Of a stretch of DNA of 28,109 bases, positions 14,877-22,850 are shown piece after piece. Below the pieces are notes generated by a model. The model saw only the letters and a program-made list of their open reading frames with translations. It searched no databases and was not told where the DNA came from. The stretch is from a virus. The first letter of the stretch is position 1; every line of letters begins with the position of its first letter. The translations under genes were made by a program, and so were the position numbers. Location: IMG/VR virus record IMGVR_UViG_3300047444_000058, positions 1 to 28,109 of that record. One strand, 5' to 3'.

Positions 14877-15689
14877 CTATTTGAAATACTTGAAAAACAC
14901 TTTCGGGTCTGCAAGATCGCCAACCTGCCCACCAGCAGCATGAAGTTCTTCAACCATGCGTTTGGCTCGTGCTGCTTCGTCCTGAAGCTCGCCAGTAGTG
15001 GCACCTACACCGAGAGGCGTAGCGTTCCGCTTTACGAAAGTATCTTGATGAGGCTGAAAGCCAGCCGTATTGACAGCAGAGCTAACAGGTGCAAAAGACT
15101 GTGGCTTTTGAGCCACTTGCGCTGCTACGCCCAATGCTTTCAAAACTGCTTTAGGACTCTTAGCTGCCATGTCATTCATTTCAGCTACAGACAGTCCCAA
15201 CTCCTTCGCCGCTTCGTTGTATTTTTCTTCTGCCTTTTCACCAAATACCTTAACCAGTTCACTAGCCACATGGCTCTGGTTGTCTTTGGCTTTCTGTGCA
15301 GCAGTGCGGCGATCAAGAGTTTGTTCTACGAGTTCAGCAAGCTTTGCAGGATCAAGAATCTCACTCGGGTTAGAAGGAGTATTTTGATTCTGTTTAGCAA
15401 GCAACTCCTGTACAGTACGTTCAAGCTCAGCCTGTTTCTCAGCACTCGTCTTGGCAGCATCAGCAGCAGCTTGCGCTTCTGCGAGTTGTCGCTTGAGTTC
15501 TGAAATGTACGTCTGTGCATGTGCAGCACCTTTCAGTGCTTCAGTAACGTTCGTGTACTTTTGTTGCCCTTGCTCATTCAAGATCATCGAAAGTAGGTTG
15601 ACATTCGGATCGTTCTGAGTCGGATTTGCTGCTTGACTGGCAGATGGTGCTGCCGTGGGATTTTCGTTAAAGATTGTCGGGTCTGACAA
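14877..15689 (-). CDS. Capsid assembly scaffolding protein
   Basis: A 270-aa protein, strongly acidic and Ala/Gln/Glu-rich. Residues about 60-100 form a predicted coiled coil (ISELKRQLAEAQAAADAAKTSAEKQAELERTV). Around 100-115 is a Asn/Pro/Ser linker, then more amphipathic helices, and it ends in FFKYFK, a short basic-aromatic tail such as scaffolds use to contact the coat. It lies directly upstream of the capsid gene in transcription order. It would guide procapsid assembly and leave before or during packaging. A start with a close ATG is embedded just after the tRNA-Asn gene. Confidence 0.85.
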   Translation of the reverse strand: MSDPTIFNENPTAAPSASQAANPTQNDPNVNLLSMILNEQGQQKYTNVTEALKGAAHAQTYISELKRQLAEAQAAADAAKTSAEKQAELERTVQELLAKQNQNTPSNPSEILDPAKLAELVEQTLDRRTAAQKAKDNQSHVASELVKVFGEKAEEKYNEAAKELGLSVAEMNDMAAKSPKAVLKALGVAAQVAQKPQSFAPVSSAVNTAGFQPHQDTFVKRNATPLGVGATTGELQDEAARAKRMVEELHAAGGQVGDLADPKVFFKYFK

Positions 15690-15713
15690 TTGAATTCCTT
15701 TTATAGTTATTCT

Positions 15714-15789
15714 TGGCTCCAGAGGTAGGGATCGAACCTACGACCAATTGATTAACAGTCAACTGCTACTACCGCTGAGCTACTCTGGA
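15714..15789 (-). tRNA. tRNA-Asn (anticodon GTT)
   Basis: The minus strand folds into a canonical cloverleaf of 76 nt including an encoded CCA. The acceptor stem is TCCAGAG with CTCTGGA, G is the discriminator base, and CCA follows. The anticodon stem is GTTGA/TCAAT-like around the loop CTGTTAA, giving anticodon GTT. The T arm is GTAGG-TTCGATC-CCTAC. It is in the same orientation as the late operon and lies between the AT-hook gene and the scaffold gene, so it would be cut from the late transcript. It may raise Asn-tRNA supply for the Asn-rich structural proteins. Confidence 0.95.
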
Positions 15790-15956
15790 TTTGTTCTTAT
15801 AACTTCTATTTATATTGAAGAGGCTCACTCGTTACTTACGTACTTCGTATCGCTCACTCAATCATCACGTTTCGTTCTCTCTTCATTTATCGGTTGAGAA
15901 CAGAAAAAATTACGAAAATATTTATAAAAATATTTTGTAGTAACTTCTGACGGAAA
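15790..15956 (-). other. AT-rich spacer with an A/T-only hairpin and a direct repeat
   Basis: This 167-nt spacer between tRNA-Asn and the AT-hook gene has no supportable gene. It contains a perfect 9-bp inverted repeat made only of A and T (AAAATATTT at 15915-15923, AAATATTTT at 15928-15936), a direct repeat GCTCACTC (15823-15830 and 15852-15859), and GTTCTC/GAGAAC (15874-15879, 15896-15901). On the minus strand the A/T hairpin is followed, after 6 nt, by six T residues, so it could act as a weak terminator or RNA-processing site. A promoter with clear -35 and -10 boxes is not visible. Confidence 0.5.
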
Positions 15957-16298
15957 TCATGTAGGGGTATGCACCTTCGGTGGGCGGCCCCTGCGTTTCT
16001 TCGGGGACGCGGACAGAGACTCAGCACCCGTCGGTGCTTCGCTTTCTGCCTTTGATTCATGCGTCAGAAGGCTTATAACTTCTGTCAAAGCTCTTTCATA
16101 ACCAATTGAATCAGCCTGAAGGTAAGCCCAGTTAGCAATCTCGAATGCACTCTTACTGCGTACCATCCGATTACTTGCGGTAATCTTTTCGTTCAGGATT
16201 TTTCTCAACTGCTCACGAAGGACAGCAGAGTGCACAAAGGCACTCCGCATTTCCTCTGATTGCTGTTCATTCAATCCTTTGAGAATGACGGTCTTCAT
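15957..16298 (-). CDS. Small protein with a C-terminal AT-hook-like tail
   Basis: A 113-aa protein coupled to the portal gene by an ATGA overlap. The N-terminal 80 residues look helical (MKTVILKGLNEQQSEEMRSAF, later FEIANWAYLQADSIGYERALTEVISLLT). The C-terminus is Ser/Pro/Lys-rich and holds RRGRPPK, the core of an AT-hook that inserts in the minor groove of A/T-rich DNA. Genes of this size occur between portal and scaffold in related podoviruses, but I do not recognise a named family. It may act in head assembly or packaging, or bind DNA; the striking A/T-only spacer directly downstream is a possible target, which is speculative. Confidence 0.7.
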   Translation of the reverse strand: MKTVILKGLNEQQSEEMRSAFVHSAVLREQLRKILNEKITASNRMVRSKSAFEIANWAYLQADSIGYERALTEVISLLTHESKAESEAPTGAESLSASPKKRRGRPPKVHTPT

Positions 16299-18142
16299 AG
16301 CATTGCCTTAGCTTGCTGACGCGTCTGAAGGGCTTGCATGCGTCCTACTGCGTTACTGGTAGGAGGTGCGGAAGCAGGGGCACCAGCAGGCGCTTGGCCT
16401 GTTGCAGCCATATTCTGCTCAGTGCCAAGATTCTCCTGTGCACCATTGATGAGACGTTGCGTTTCCTGTTGCTCGAATACAGCCTTGTTCGGAGAGAACA
16501 GACTGAATCGGGTAAGACCAAGAATGTCTTCCACCAATCGTGATAGCGCGATACCTGACGTATGAGGTGCCAGATAACTCTGCATAGGCCCGTTAAAGAC
16601 TCCCTGAAGATTCTGGAGTAGTTGGGCTTGGGCAGCGAAGTGACGGGCACCAATAGGCCGTAGAATGCCGTTAGCGGTAATGTCATCACGTGTGAGCTTC
16701 AGGAACTGCTGAACACCAAGATCGTTGTCCATCACACGAACAACGTCTTCACCATCCAGATTGCGTCGTGCTGTCTCCAGCATCGAGTTAAGGAGAGGTT
16801 CCAGCATTTCGATTTCGAACGTATTGATCTTCTCTTGGAAGATACGACCAGCAGCGTTCTCAAGGGTCTGTACTTCGAATGCAGTCTTCTCACCCGGTGT
16901 ACGGATACCCATTGCTTCACGAGGGGCACCAGCATACTGTTCCATGCGCTGTTCAAGTGCCTGAACCTGACTCTCAGCCTGAAGTACCCATTGGACATTC
17001 TTGGCAAGCTCTGTGACTGAGCCTTCAGCATCAATGTGGATTTCTTCTCCGGGAGCGTAAGTGAATTCCTCCACTTCACCAGCAATCACCAATGGGGGCA
17101 GGACAGCCAAATCCATTGCGTCTGCTTTTAGATTCTCCAGATGGTCAATGCGATATTGCATGCCAACCAGATTATCCAGCGGTCCCATAGCCCACAGATT
17201 ATCAGGACGGACACGCCAGCCTACGTGGTAGATAGGAGCCGTACCAAACCAAGTGGGAATGGCTATATCCTCAATGGTCCACATACGATCAATGATGGTG
17301 ATCTTCCGGCCTGCCTTTAGCTCGCCCGTATTGTTGTCGTACAGGTCTCCGTAGAACGTCAATACCTCTACATACGACTGTCCTAGATAATCGGTGTAAG
17401 AGCCGAATCCATCAATCTGAAAGCCTTCTGCCTTGTCCCATTGCTCGATGCCGTAGGTAGCCGTGTAGTTAACCAGCTTCTTGCGTTTCTCAAGCGAGTC
17501 TGCAAGCTGTGCATTCTCCGGTTCATTCTCTGACTTCCAGACTAGTTCACCAAGGTTAACAACACTTCGTACAATCTTCCAAGAGTCGGCAAATGAAGCA
17601 GCGAGTGGATTAAAGACAATATCAAGAGGGCTAATTCGACGCGCCTTGGGTCCGACATATTGAATCACCTTATTACCGTTTTCATCTTCCCGGTAGCTGT
17701 TTTCAAAGTCGGTAGTAGCAAACGCATTACCGTAATCAATGTAGTCAAGCAAAAGCTTGGTCATTTCAGTACGAAAGTGACTCTCACGAGTCTTGTTGCT
17801 CATATACGATTCAATGGCTACTCGTTTGGCCTTGGTAGCATCATCCTGTGTGTAAGCTTCCCATCGTAGCCAATCGTCATTGGGGAACAGTGCACTCAGA
17901 TAGTTTGAATGCAGGTTGTCCCGAATCTGACAGAGCTTGGGAAGGGTAGTGGAGTTCTTCCAAGGAAGTGTGCCATTAGAGGTAGTGCGAGTGTCTGTTG
18001 CAAAAATGTAATTGCGAAGCTCTTTCCATTCCTGTGTTTTAGGATTACGATTCATGTAGTGAGTAATCCATTGGTTCGCAATGAATTTACTCGCACTGTC
18101 CTGTCCGAACATTGCTGGTACGTCTAGCGGTTTATTTGACAT
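16295..18142 (-). CDS. Portal (head-to-tail connector) protein
   Basis: A 615-aa protein lying between TerL and the head genes, as in most podoviruses. It is somewhat longer than T7 gp8 (536 aa). The N-terminus has the layout typical of podoviral portals: a helix with WKELRNYIFATDTR, then NLHSNYLSALFPNDDWLRWE. The middle contains SPLDIVFNPLAASF and DNLVGMQYRIDHLENLKADAMDL. Residues about 430-480 are helical (the stem/clip region), and a helical C-terminal barrel is followed by an Ala/Pro/Gln-rich tail. It would form the dodecameric ring through which DNA enters and leaves. It starts 2 nt after the TerL stop. Confidence 0.93.
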   Translation of the reverse strand: MSNKPLDVPAMFGQDSASKFIANQWITHYMNRNPKTQEWKELRNYIFATDTRTTSNGTLPWKNSTTLPKLCQIRDNLHSNYLSALFPNDDWLRWEAYTQDDATKAKRVAIESYMSNKTRESHFRTEMTKLLLDYIDYGNAFATTDFENSYREDENGNKVIQYVGPKARRISPLDIVFNPLAASFADSWKIVRSVVNLGELVWKSENEPENAQLADSLEKRKKLVNYTATYGIEQWDKAEGFQIDGFGSYTDYLGQSYVEVLTFYGDLYDNNTGELKAGRKITIIDRMWTIEDIAIPTWFGTAPIYHVGWRVRPDNLWAMGPLDNLVGMQYRIDHLENLKADAMDLAVLPPLVIAGEVEEFTYAPGEEIHIDAEGSVTELAKNVQWVLQAESQVQALEQRMEQYAGAPREAMGIRTPGEKTAFEVQTLENAAGRIFQEKINTFEIEMLEPLLNSMLETARRNLDGEDVVRVMDNDLGVQQFLKLTRDDITANGILRPIGARHFAAQAQLLQNLQGVFNGPMQSYLAPHTSGIALSRLVEDILGLTRFSLFSPNKAVFEQQETQRLINGAQENLGTEQNMAATGQAPAGAPASAPPTSNAVGRMQALQTRQQAKAML

Positions 18143-18144
18143 TA

Positions 18145-19746
18145 TTATCTAAATGCGATACCACCGAAGCGGCTGTTAATTGGAATGATGTTGCCACGTG
18201 ATGTATTCAGGCTCCCTCTGGTCTTTGGCTTCACTGCAATCGTTACAGCAGCCGCCAGAGCATCTTTAACGTCATCATGCGCAGGACGGGCTTGGATAAG
18301 CTGTTCTTCCAGAACATCTGTGTATCCGCCCTTGAAGTGCCAGATTTGCTGGTTCTCATATCGATGCTCCAAGGCAGCAGCAATACGTTCTTCCTTGCTA
18401 CCTTCGGTCCTGTTAGGACGGTATTCATCGATAGACAATGCCAAGCCATGCTCACGCATTCTGTCCTTCAAGTCCCGAACAATCACGGTTTGGGCTACAG
18501 TTACTTCAGCACGGAGCTTCTTGAATTCCCACTTGGAGTGAAGGCGGGCAATCTCGTTGAAGTAGTCATTGATCTTGTCAGTCTTGAAACAGGCGATATC
18601 CAGCACATAGATGAAGTTGTCTGCATCAACACCAATCACCACAATGGCTGTATCATCGGACCGCTTGGACAAAGAGAATGCGAAGTCGATAGAAGCAAAG
18701 ACATTCAGGCGATTGCCTTTGTAGAACCAATTCCCATCGCTCTGTTTCAGAAACTTTCTATCGTAGTATTGAAACTTGTCATGGGAGATTCGATTGCTGC
18801 CGGGATCGTTAGGATCGTTGTAGTACTGTGCGTAGAACTGTGTACGGTCTGTATATTCAGCCTTAATACGAGAAAGAACCTGTTGGTCAAAGCCGAAAGC
18901 TTTTCCGTCCTTGGGGCGAATCATTCGCGGCCATGTGAATACTCCGTCTGACTCAACGACATATTCTTTAATCTCCCATACCTTTCTACGATCAACAATT
19001 AAACCTTCCTTGTCGTACACATCGTATTCCTGTGCCTTCCAAGTGGAGTACACATCGTTAGGATGGTATCGAGTACCGCAAGCCAGTGTGAAGCCTCCAG
19101 CATTACGAATGGAGGTGAATTGGGAAGACTTCTTTGAAACTGAATCACGACCATCTTCCGTATAGGCATTCTCGGGAACTACCAAGTCATCTGCTACGAT
19201 AATGTCTGCGTGCCAGCCCGTTGTATTGGTAGTAAGGCCGGCAGTGGCTACCGTTGCATCCCGAATACCTTCGAGCTTGCGAATCTCATGATCGATGGAC
19301 ATTTTGCGCTGACTCCACTTCTCACGAAGCCCTTCCTGTGGATTGATATACTCAGGGAAGTAGCGCTGATAAACTGTAGAGCCAAGGATATTCTGAATTG
19401 CGTAGAGCTGTGTTTCTGCCAGTTCCGCGGTTGCGGAAACGTATAGGATTGTTACTTCAGGGTGACGAGTAATAATCCAAGCTGCCCATGTAGCCACCAT
19501 GTGACTCTTTAGGTGTGCTCGTGGGAGCATGATAAGCTTGTTGCTGGTAAGGTTTTCACCAATACCAAACAACGTATATTCTTCTAGCCACTGGAAACAT
19601 TCTTTATGAACGTCTCCGTACATGTAGCCCGGATTAACCAGACGGGCAAAGAAATACAAGTCTTGCTTGGCAAGCTCTCGAATCTCTTTGGCTTCATCTG
19701 GCATCCTAGCCAGCTTCTGTTTTGCTTCTGTTAGCCAATCAGCCAT
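18145..19746 (-). CDS. terL: Terminase large subunit
   Basis: A 533-aa protein with both activities visible. The N-terminal ATPase has a variant Walker A, PRAHLKS (residues 75-81), and Walker B, ADIIVADD (180-187), with the catalytic acidic residue at its end. The C-terminal nuclease (RNase H fold) has ASIDFAFS (Asp354), a middle acid at RAEVTVAQT (Glu414) and PAHDDVKDAL (Asp491/492 and Asp495), the expected three acid sites for two metals. Together with TerS it recognises and cuts the concatemer and drives it into the procapsid through the portal. The start ATG overlaps the TerS stop by 8 nt (ATGGCTGA). Confidence 0.96.
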   Translation of the reverse strand: MADWLTEAKQKLARMPDEAKEIRELAKQDLYFFARLVNPGYMYGDVHKECFQWLEEYTLFGIGENLTSNKLIMLPRAHLKSHMVATWAAWIITRHPEVTILYVSATAELAETQLYAIQNILGSTVYQRYFPEYINPQEGLREKWSQRKMSIDHEIRKLEGIRDATVATAGLTTNTTGWHADIIVADDLVVPENAYTEDGRDSVSKKSSQFTSIRNAGGFTLACGTRYHPNDVYSTWKAQEYDVYDKEGLIVDRRKVWEIKEYVVESDGVFTWPRMIRPKDGKAFGFDQQVLSRIKAEYTDRTQFYAQYYNDPNDPGSNRISHDKFQYYDRKFLKQSDGNWFYKGNRLNVFASIDFAFSLSKRSDDTAIVVIGVDADNFIYVLDIACFKTDKINDYFNEIARLHSKWEFKKLRAEVTVAQTVIVRDLKDRMREHGLALSIDEYRPNRTEGSKEERIAAALEHRYENQQIWHFKGGYTDVLEEQLIQARPAHDDVKDALAAAVTIAVKPKTRGSLNTSRGNIIPINSRFGGIAFR

Positions 19747-20272
19747 TCTTCAGGAGACGGAGAACATCAGCACCGTACTCGTCACTAGCACGTGCTTGAA
19801 ACTCCTTCTCTCGTTGTACTTCCTGCTTCGAAGGACGGCCAGCACCACGCTGGTCCCATCCACGATCCGCAAGCCATTTGGCAGCTTGGAAGGAGCCTTT
19901 CTGCCCCTCCTGAATCATTGACTTGATACCTTTGGCACGCAGCTTGTATTCAAGCTCTGAACGCCATTCATCGATGCTTCTGCGGATTGCCTTGTTGTCA
20001 CAGATTTTCTGCCAGTGCTTCCAGCCACAGAACACCGTATTTGCATAATCGTATTCCGTAGGGTCTTCCATCAACAGATAGAGACGCTTGGCAGAAAGCA
20101 TGTACTTGCCGTTATAAACGTAGTCATCATCCTTAAGCGTGAACAGGGCAGCATCGTTATAGCCAAGTTCAAGGAACAGGCTTTGTGTCAGATACCGACT
20201 TTGACCGTCCAGCATCAGATGTTTGTCCGGCAGCGTCGTTAAGAAGCTTTCGGACGGATTCGTATTGTCCAT
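19739..20272 (-). CDS. terS: Terminase small subunit
   Basis: A 177-aa protein from the ATG at 20272 (MDNTNPSESF). An in-frame TTG at 20290 adds six residues but has no better ribosome binding site. The body reads DGQSRYLTQSLFLELGYNDAALFTLKDDDY, then a helical Trp/Arg-rich part ending IDEWRSELEYKLRAKGIKSMIQEG and FQAAKWLADRGWDQRGAGRPSKQEV. Position and size upstream of TerL fit the small terminase, which binds the packaging site. The N-terminal 34 codons overlap the Rz C-terminus in another frame (20169-20272). A later start at 20215 is possible. Confidence 0.82.
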   Translation of the reverse strand: MDNTNPSESFLTTLPDKHLMLDGQSRYLTQSLFLELGYNDAALFTLKDDDYVYNGKYMLSAKRLYLLMEDPTEYDYANTVFCGWKHWQKICDNKAIRRSIDEWRSELEYKLRAKGIKSMIQEGQKGSFQAAKWLADRGWDQRGAGRPSKQEVQREKEFQARASDEYGADVLRLLKNG

Positions 20273-20690
20273 AGTAGTAGTCTCTTTCAATGATTACGGA
20301 GTCTGCTCTGGCAGCTTCCCTTGCAAGAAACTCTGCATCCTCTCGGTAAAGCTGGGTTCCTGTGCAGGTGCTTCCAGCACTGGAATTGTTGGGTAAGTTA
20401 TTGGGACGGGCTTGACGGTTGCGCAAGCTGTCAATAACAGACTGCAAAGAAGCAGCATTCTTTTTGAGGGCTTCATTCTTGTCCTTGTCTGCGGCTGCTT
20501 TCTGGTCAGCCATGTCCTTGCTATGCTGAATTGCTATGTCTTCACTCTGTTGAATGAGTTGGGCATATTCCTTTTCTAGTGCCTGATACTGACGGTCCTT
20601 GTACAGCCATACGCCGTATCCAACTGCCATCACAAGAACTAATGCCAAGACGGCTTCAGCTATTTCTATTACGGTGTCTTTGATTGGCAC
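20169..20690 (-). CDS. Rz-like i-spanin (inner-membrane spanin)
   Basis: A 173-aa protein with GTG start at 20690 and AGGTGG four to five nt upstream. Residues about 8-30 form one N-terminal transmembrane helix (IEIAEAVLALVLVMAVGYGVWLY). A long periplasmic helix follows (about 35-90, QALEKEYAQLIQQSEDIAIQHSK) and then a Gly/Asn/Ser linker. This is the class of the lambda Rz i-spanin. It pairs with the lipoprotein Rz1, whose gene is nested inside in another frame. Spanins fuse inner and outer membranes at the last lysis step. Start overlaps the endolysin stop by 22 nt; the C-terminus overlaps TerS. Confidence 0.88.
   Translation of the reverse strand: MPIKDTVIEIAEAVLALVLVMAVGYGVWLYKDRQYQALEKEYAQLIQQSEDIAIQHSKDMADQKAAADKDKNEALKKNAASLQSVIDSLRNRQARPNNLPNNSSAGSTCTGTQLYREDAEFLAREAARADSVIIERDYYYGQYESVRKLLNDAAGQTSDAGRSKSVSDTKPVP
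20294..20476 (-). CDS. Rz1-like o-spanin lipoprotein, nested inside Rz
   Basis: A 60-aa protein: MKPSKRMLLLCSLLLTACAT has basic residues, a hydrophobic stretch and the lipobox LTAC with lipidation expected at Cys18. The rest is proline-rich, ending KLPEQTP. It lies completely within the Rz gene in a different frame, the arrangement of lambda Rz/Rz1. Maturation would leave about 43 residues anchored in the outer membrane that contact the Rz C-terminus across the periplasm. Confidence 0.9.
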   Translation of the reverse strand: MKPSKRMLLLCSLLLTACATVKPVPITYPTIPVLEAPAQEPSFTERMQSFLQGKLPEQTP

Positions 20691-21145
20691 ATTGCCACCT
20701 CTACCTTTCTTCGGTTATACAACCCTACAGAATATTTACCGTTGACGTATACCCATTTGTACATCCCATTACAGGCTTCGTCATAGCGCCCTTCATTCAG
20801 TGGTTTCAGTACAGAAGAACTCTTGCAGAAAGCGCCTACACCCACGTTATAAGCGAATAGGGTGAGAGCGTTGTACTGGTTCTGATTCAGTGGTACGGTT
20901 ACACACTCAAGGATTCCTGCGCCATGCTTGACCAAATCCTTTTCTAAAACCTCTTTACAGGCTGCTGGTGTCCACTTAACACCCATCTTCACATCTGCCC
21001 CTGTGTGCCCTGTACAGACGGTTGGAAGCCCTCCAATGTCCTTGTAGGGGCTTAGGTATTTGTTGTAGTCTCCTTCAAGAACAACAGCCCCCGAAATGAG
21101 GGCTGCTGTACAGGAGCCAACTAACCACTTGTTGGCTTTTATCAT
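20669..21145 (-). CDS. Endolysin, GH24 lysozyme, probable SAR type
   Basis: A 158-aa lysozyme. Residues 6-23 (WLVGSCTAALISGAVVL) form a weakly hydrophobic Ala/Gly/Ser-rich signal-arrest-release segment. The Glu of LEGDYN (Glu24), Asp36 and Thr42 (LPTVCTGHTG) are in the positions of the E-D-T catalytic triad, with a slightly longer E-to-D spacing than usual. Cys12 in the SAR and Cys44 next to the active site resemble P1 Lyz, where a cysteine in the SAR domain controls activation by thiol exchange. NALTLFAYNVGVGAFCKSS matches the GH24 core. It would be exported by Sec, then released after the holin triggers. ATGA overlap with the spike gene's stop. Confidence 0.9.
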   Translation of the reverse strand: MIKANKWLVGSCTAALISGAVVLEGDYNKYLSPYKDIGGLPTVCTGHTGADVKMGVKWTPAACKEVLEKDLVKHGAGILECVTVPLNQNQYNALTLFAYNVGVGAFCKSSSVLKPLNEGRYDEACNGMYKWVYVNGKYSVGLYNRRKVEVAMCQSKTP

Positions 21146-22848
21146 GCGGTTCCTAAACGAAGGCCATTCTGGAAGATTCGATATTCCGAAGCAGCAAGTG
21201 CGCTCCCATTACGAGTAAGCTGGAATGCACTGCCATTCACTGTCAAATCCTGAGTGCCACGGAAATTACAGTTGAAGAATGGAATGGCATTTGCTCCATT
21301 AACATTCAAGAAGAATGCATTGGGGCTATTAGACGTATCAAACCAGAAATCGCAGTTATTGAAGAATTGAATGTTACTGCCTGCTCCACCCTGTGAGGTG
21401 TAGTGGAAGTTGCCATTCGGATAGCCGCCAATAGGTGTTACATTGAACTTACATTGCTTATAAGAAGTACCAGCAAAGTGACCGACAATAGGATTACCCG
21501 AACCATCTCCCGTAGGGTCAGCACATGCAATACCCTTAACTTCTACGTTAATCAAAGCGCCTTCTGCACGGAACATGAAGGGGAAGAAGTCTTCTTCTAC
21601 CGTCATCCGAACGTCAGTACAATCCTTTATATAGATTGCATAGCCGGGGCCCGGATAAGGAGTCGTACCCGCACCGCCTGCATACACAACATAGGTCTGA
21701 TCGAACGTAGTGTCGTTAGCGTTCTCCAGATAGATAACGGGTTGATCTCCGTAACCTACACACATCAAGCCTGAGATATAATTGCCATCAGAGGCAGACA
21801 ATGTACCGAAGGAAGTGAAGGGAGGCGTAACACCTAGCGGGTTATTCTTGGTAATAGCAACACCCCATTTACCCAATGTAGCAACATTGTTAAACTTGCA
21901 GGTGTTGATATTGTTGAATATCATAGGCAAAGAAATCGTGCTCTTTGCTGTTGCGACAGTGACATTCTTCAAGTAGTAGTTTGTACCACCCGGACTACCA
22001 AGACGACTATTATCCGAACTAGTACCACCGATAATGCCAACACTAGAAGGGTTAGGGCACTTAGAGGGATTGATCTGGAACGCTGAAGAGAATGTTACAT
22101 CCTCAATGGTCACATTGTTGGCACCTGTGATATCAAGGAAGTATCCACCAGTGTTCATAATAACCATACTGCCTTTGTTCACCGGCAGTTCATACGCCAA
22201 CCCCCAACTAGGAGATTGCGAACCATATCCCTTAATGTACAGACCTTCACGGTTAGTAGCATTCAATGGGCTGTTGATACGGAAGCCAAGAGTGGTAGGT
22301 GGGATAATAACGATGCCGCTATTGATTGCCGTCTGGAATGCAGAAGTGCAGTCAGTAACACCATCATCTACGGCACCGTAGTCTTTAACTGTCTTGACAA
22401 GATTAAGAGAGGCTACCTGAGAACTGAGGGAAGCCACAGAAGCCGAAAGGGAACTAACTGTACTATTAAGGGTAGTGATCTGCGTGTTCTGCCCTTGGTT
22501 GTCCGTATCGAGTTCAACCAGAGCATCTTGTACATTTGTTGACGCAATAGTTCCTGTAGGAGCAACAGTGACAATAGAAGCTTTAATCTCAGGAAGAACA
22601 CCACTACCACCGAACTCAGCCGCCAGAAGGTCTTGAAGCCGTACAGGCTCATTAAGGTTTACAGGTGCTGGAAGATTGAGGATACGATTGCTATTCATAT
22701 CCAGAGGGTCCAGCATCTGGTTTGCCTCACCGGTTGGATTATCCCGGTACAATACTTTATCATTCAGATTGTCTGCAATCTCCTGAAAGTTTGCATTGAT
22801 CTGTGAAAGGTTGTATCCCCCATTTGTATCAAGAGGTATATATTTCAT
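21142..22848 (-). CDS. Tail spike with beta-helix, likely polysaccharide-binding/depolymerase
   Basis: A 568-aa protein starting at the ATG at 22848 (MKYIPLDTNGGYNL), two nt after the fibre stop; an upstream reading to 22962 lies inside the fibre gene. Residues 17-58 are an N-terminal anchor shared with the tail fibre. Residues about 105-150 form a Ser/Leu heptad coiled coil for trimerisation. DYGAVDDGVTDCTSAF (156-171) is the classic opening of a right-handed beta-helix of the pectate-lyase type. The helix runs to about 520 in NNVTIEDVTF-like rungs, and the C-terminus is a short beta-rich tip. It would recognise and perhaps cleave capsule or O-antigen. Confidence 0.88.
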   Translation of the reverse strand: MKYIPLDTNGGYNLSQINANFQEIADNLNDKVLYRDNPTGEANQMLDPLDMNSNRILNLPAPVNLNEPVRLQDLLAAEFGGSGVLPEIKASIVTVAPTGTIASTNVQDALVELDTDNQGQNTQITTLNSTVSSLSASVASLSSQVASLNLVKTVKDYGAVDDGVTDCTSAFQTAINSGIVIIPPTTLGFRINSPLNATNREGLYIKGYGSQSPSWGLAYELPVNKGSMVIMNTGGYFLDITGANNVTIEDVTFSSAFQINPSKCPNPSSVGIIGGTSSDNSRLGSPGGTNYYLKNVTVATAKSTISLPMIFNNINTCKFNNVATLGKWGVAITKNNPLGVTPPFTSFGTLSASDGNYISGLMCVGYGDQPVIYLENANDTTFDQTYVVYAGGAGTTPYPGPGYAIYIKDCTDVRMTVEEDFFPFMFRAEGALINVEVKGIACADPTGDGSGNPIVGHFAGTSYKQCKFNVTPIGGYPNGNFHYTSQGGAGSNIQFFNNCDFWFDTSNSPNAFFLNVNGANAIPFFNCNFRGTQDLTVNGSAFQLTRNGSALAASEYRIFQNGLRLGTA

Positions 22849-22850
22849 TA

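Noticed and set aside
13705-14943. Long plus-strand frame (412 codons) opposite the capsid genes
   Set aside because: It is antisense to the firmly assigned capsid and decoration genes, has no ribosome site, and its composition is Arg/His/Thr-rich as expected for a mirror frame.
15790-15956. CRISPR-like or attachment site in the AT-rich spacer
   Set aside because: Only one short direct repeat (8 nt, two copies) and no integrase in the window.
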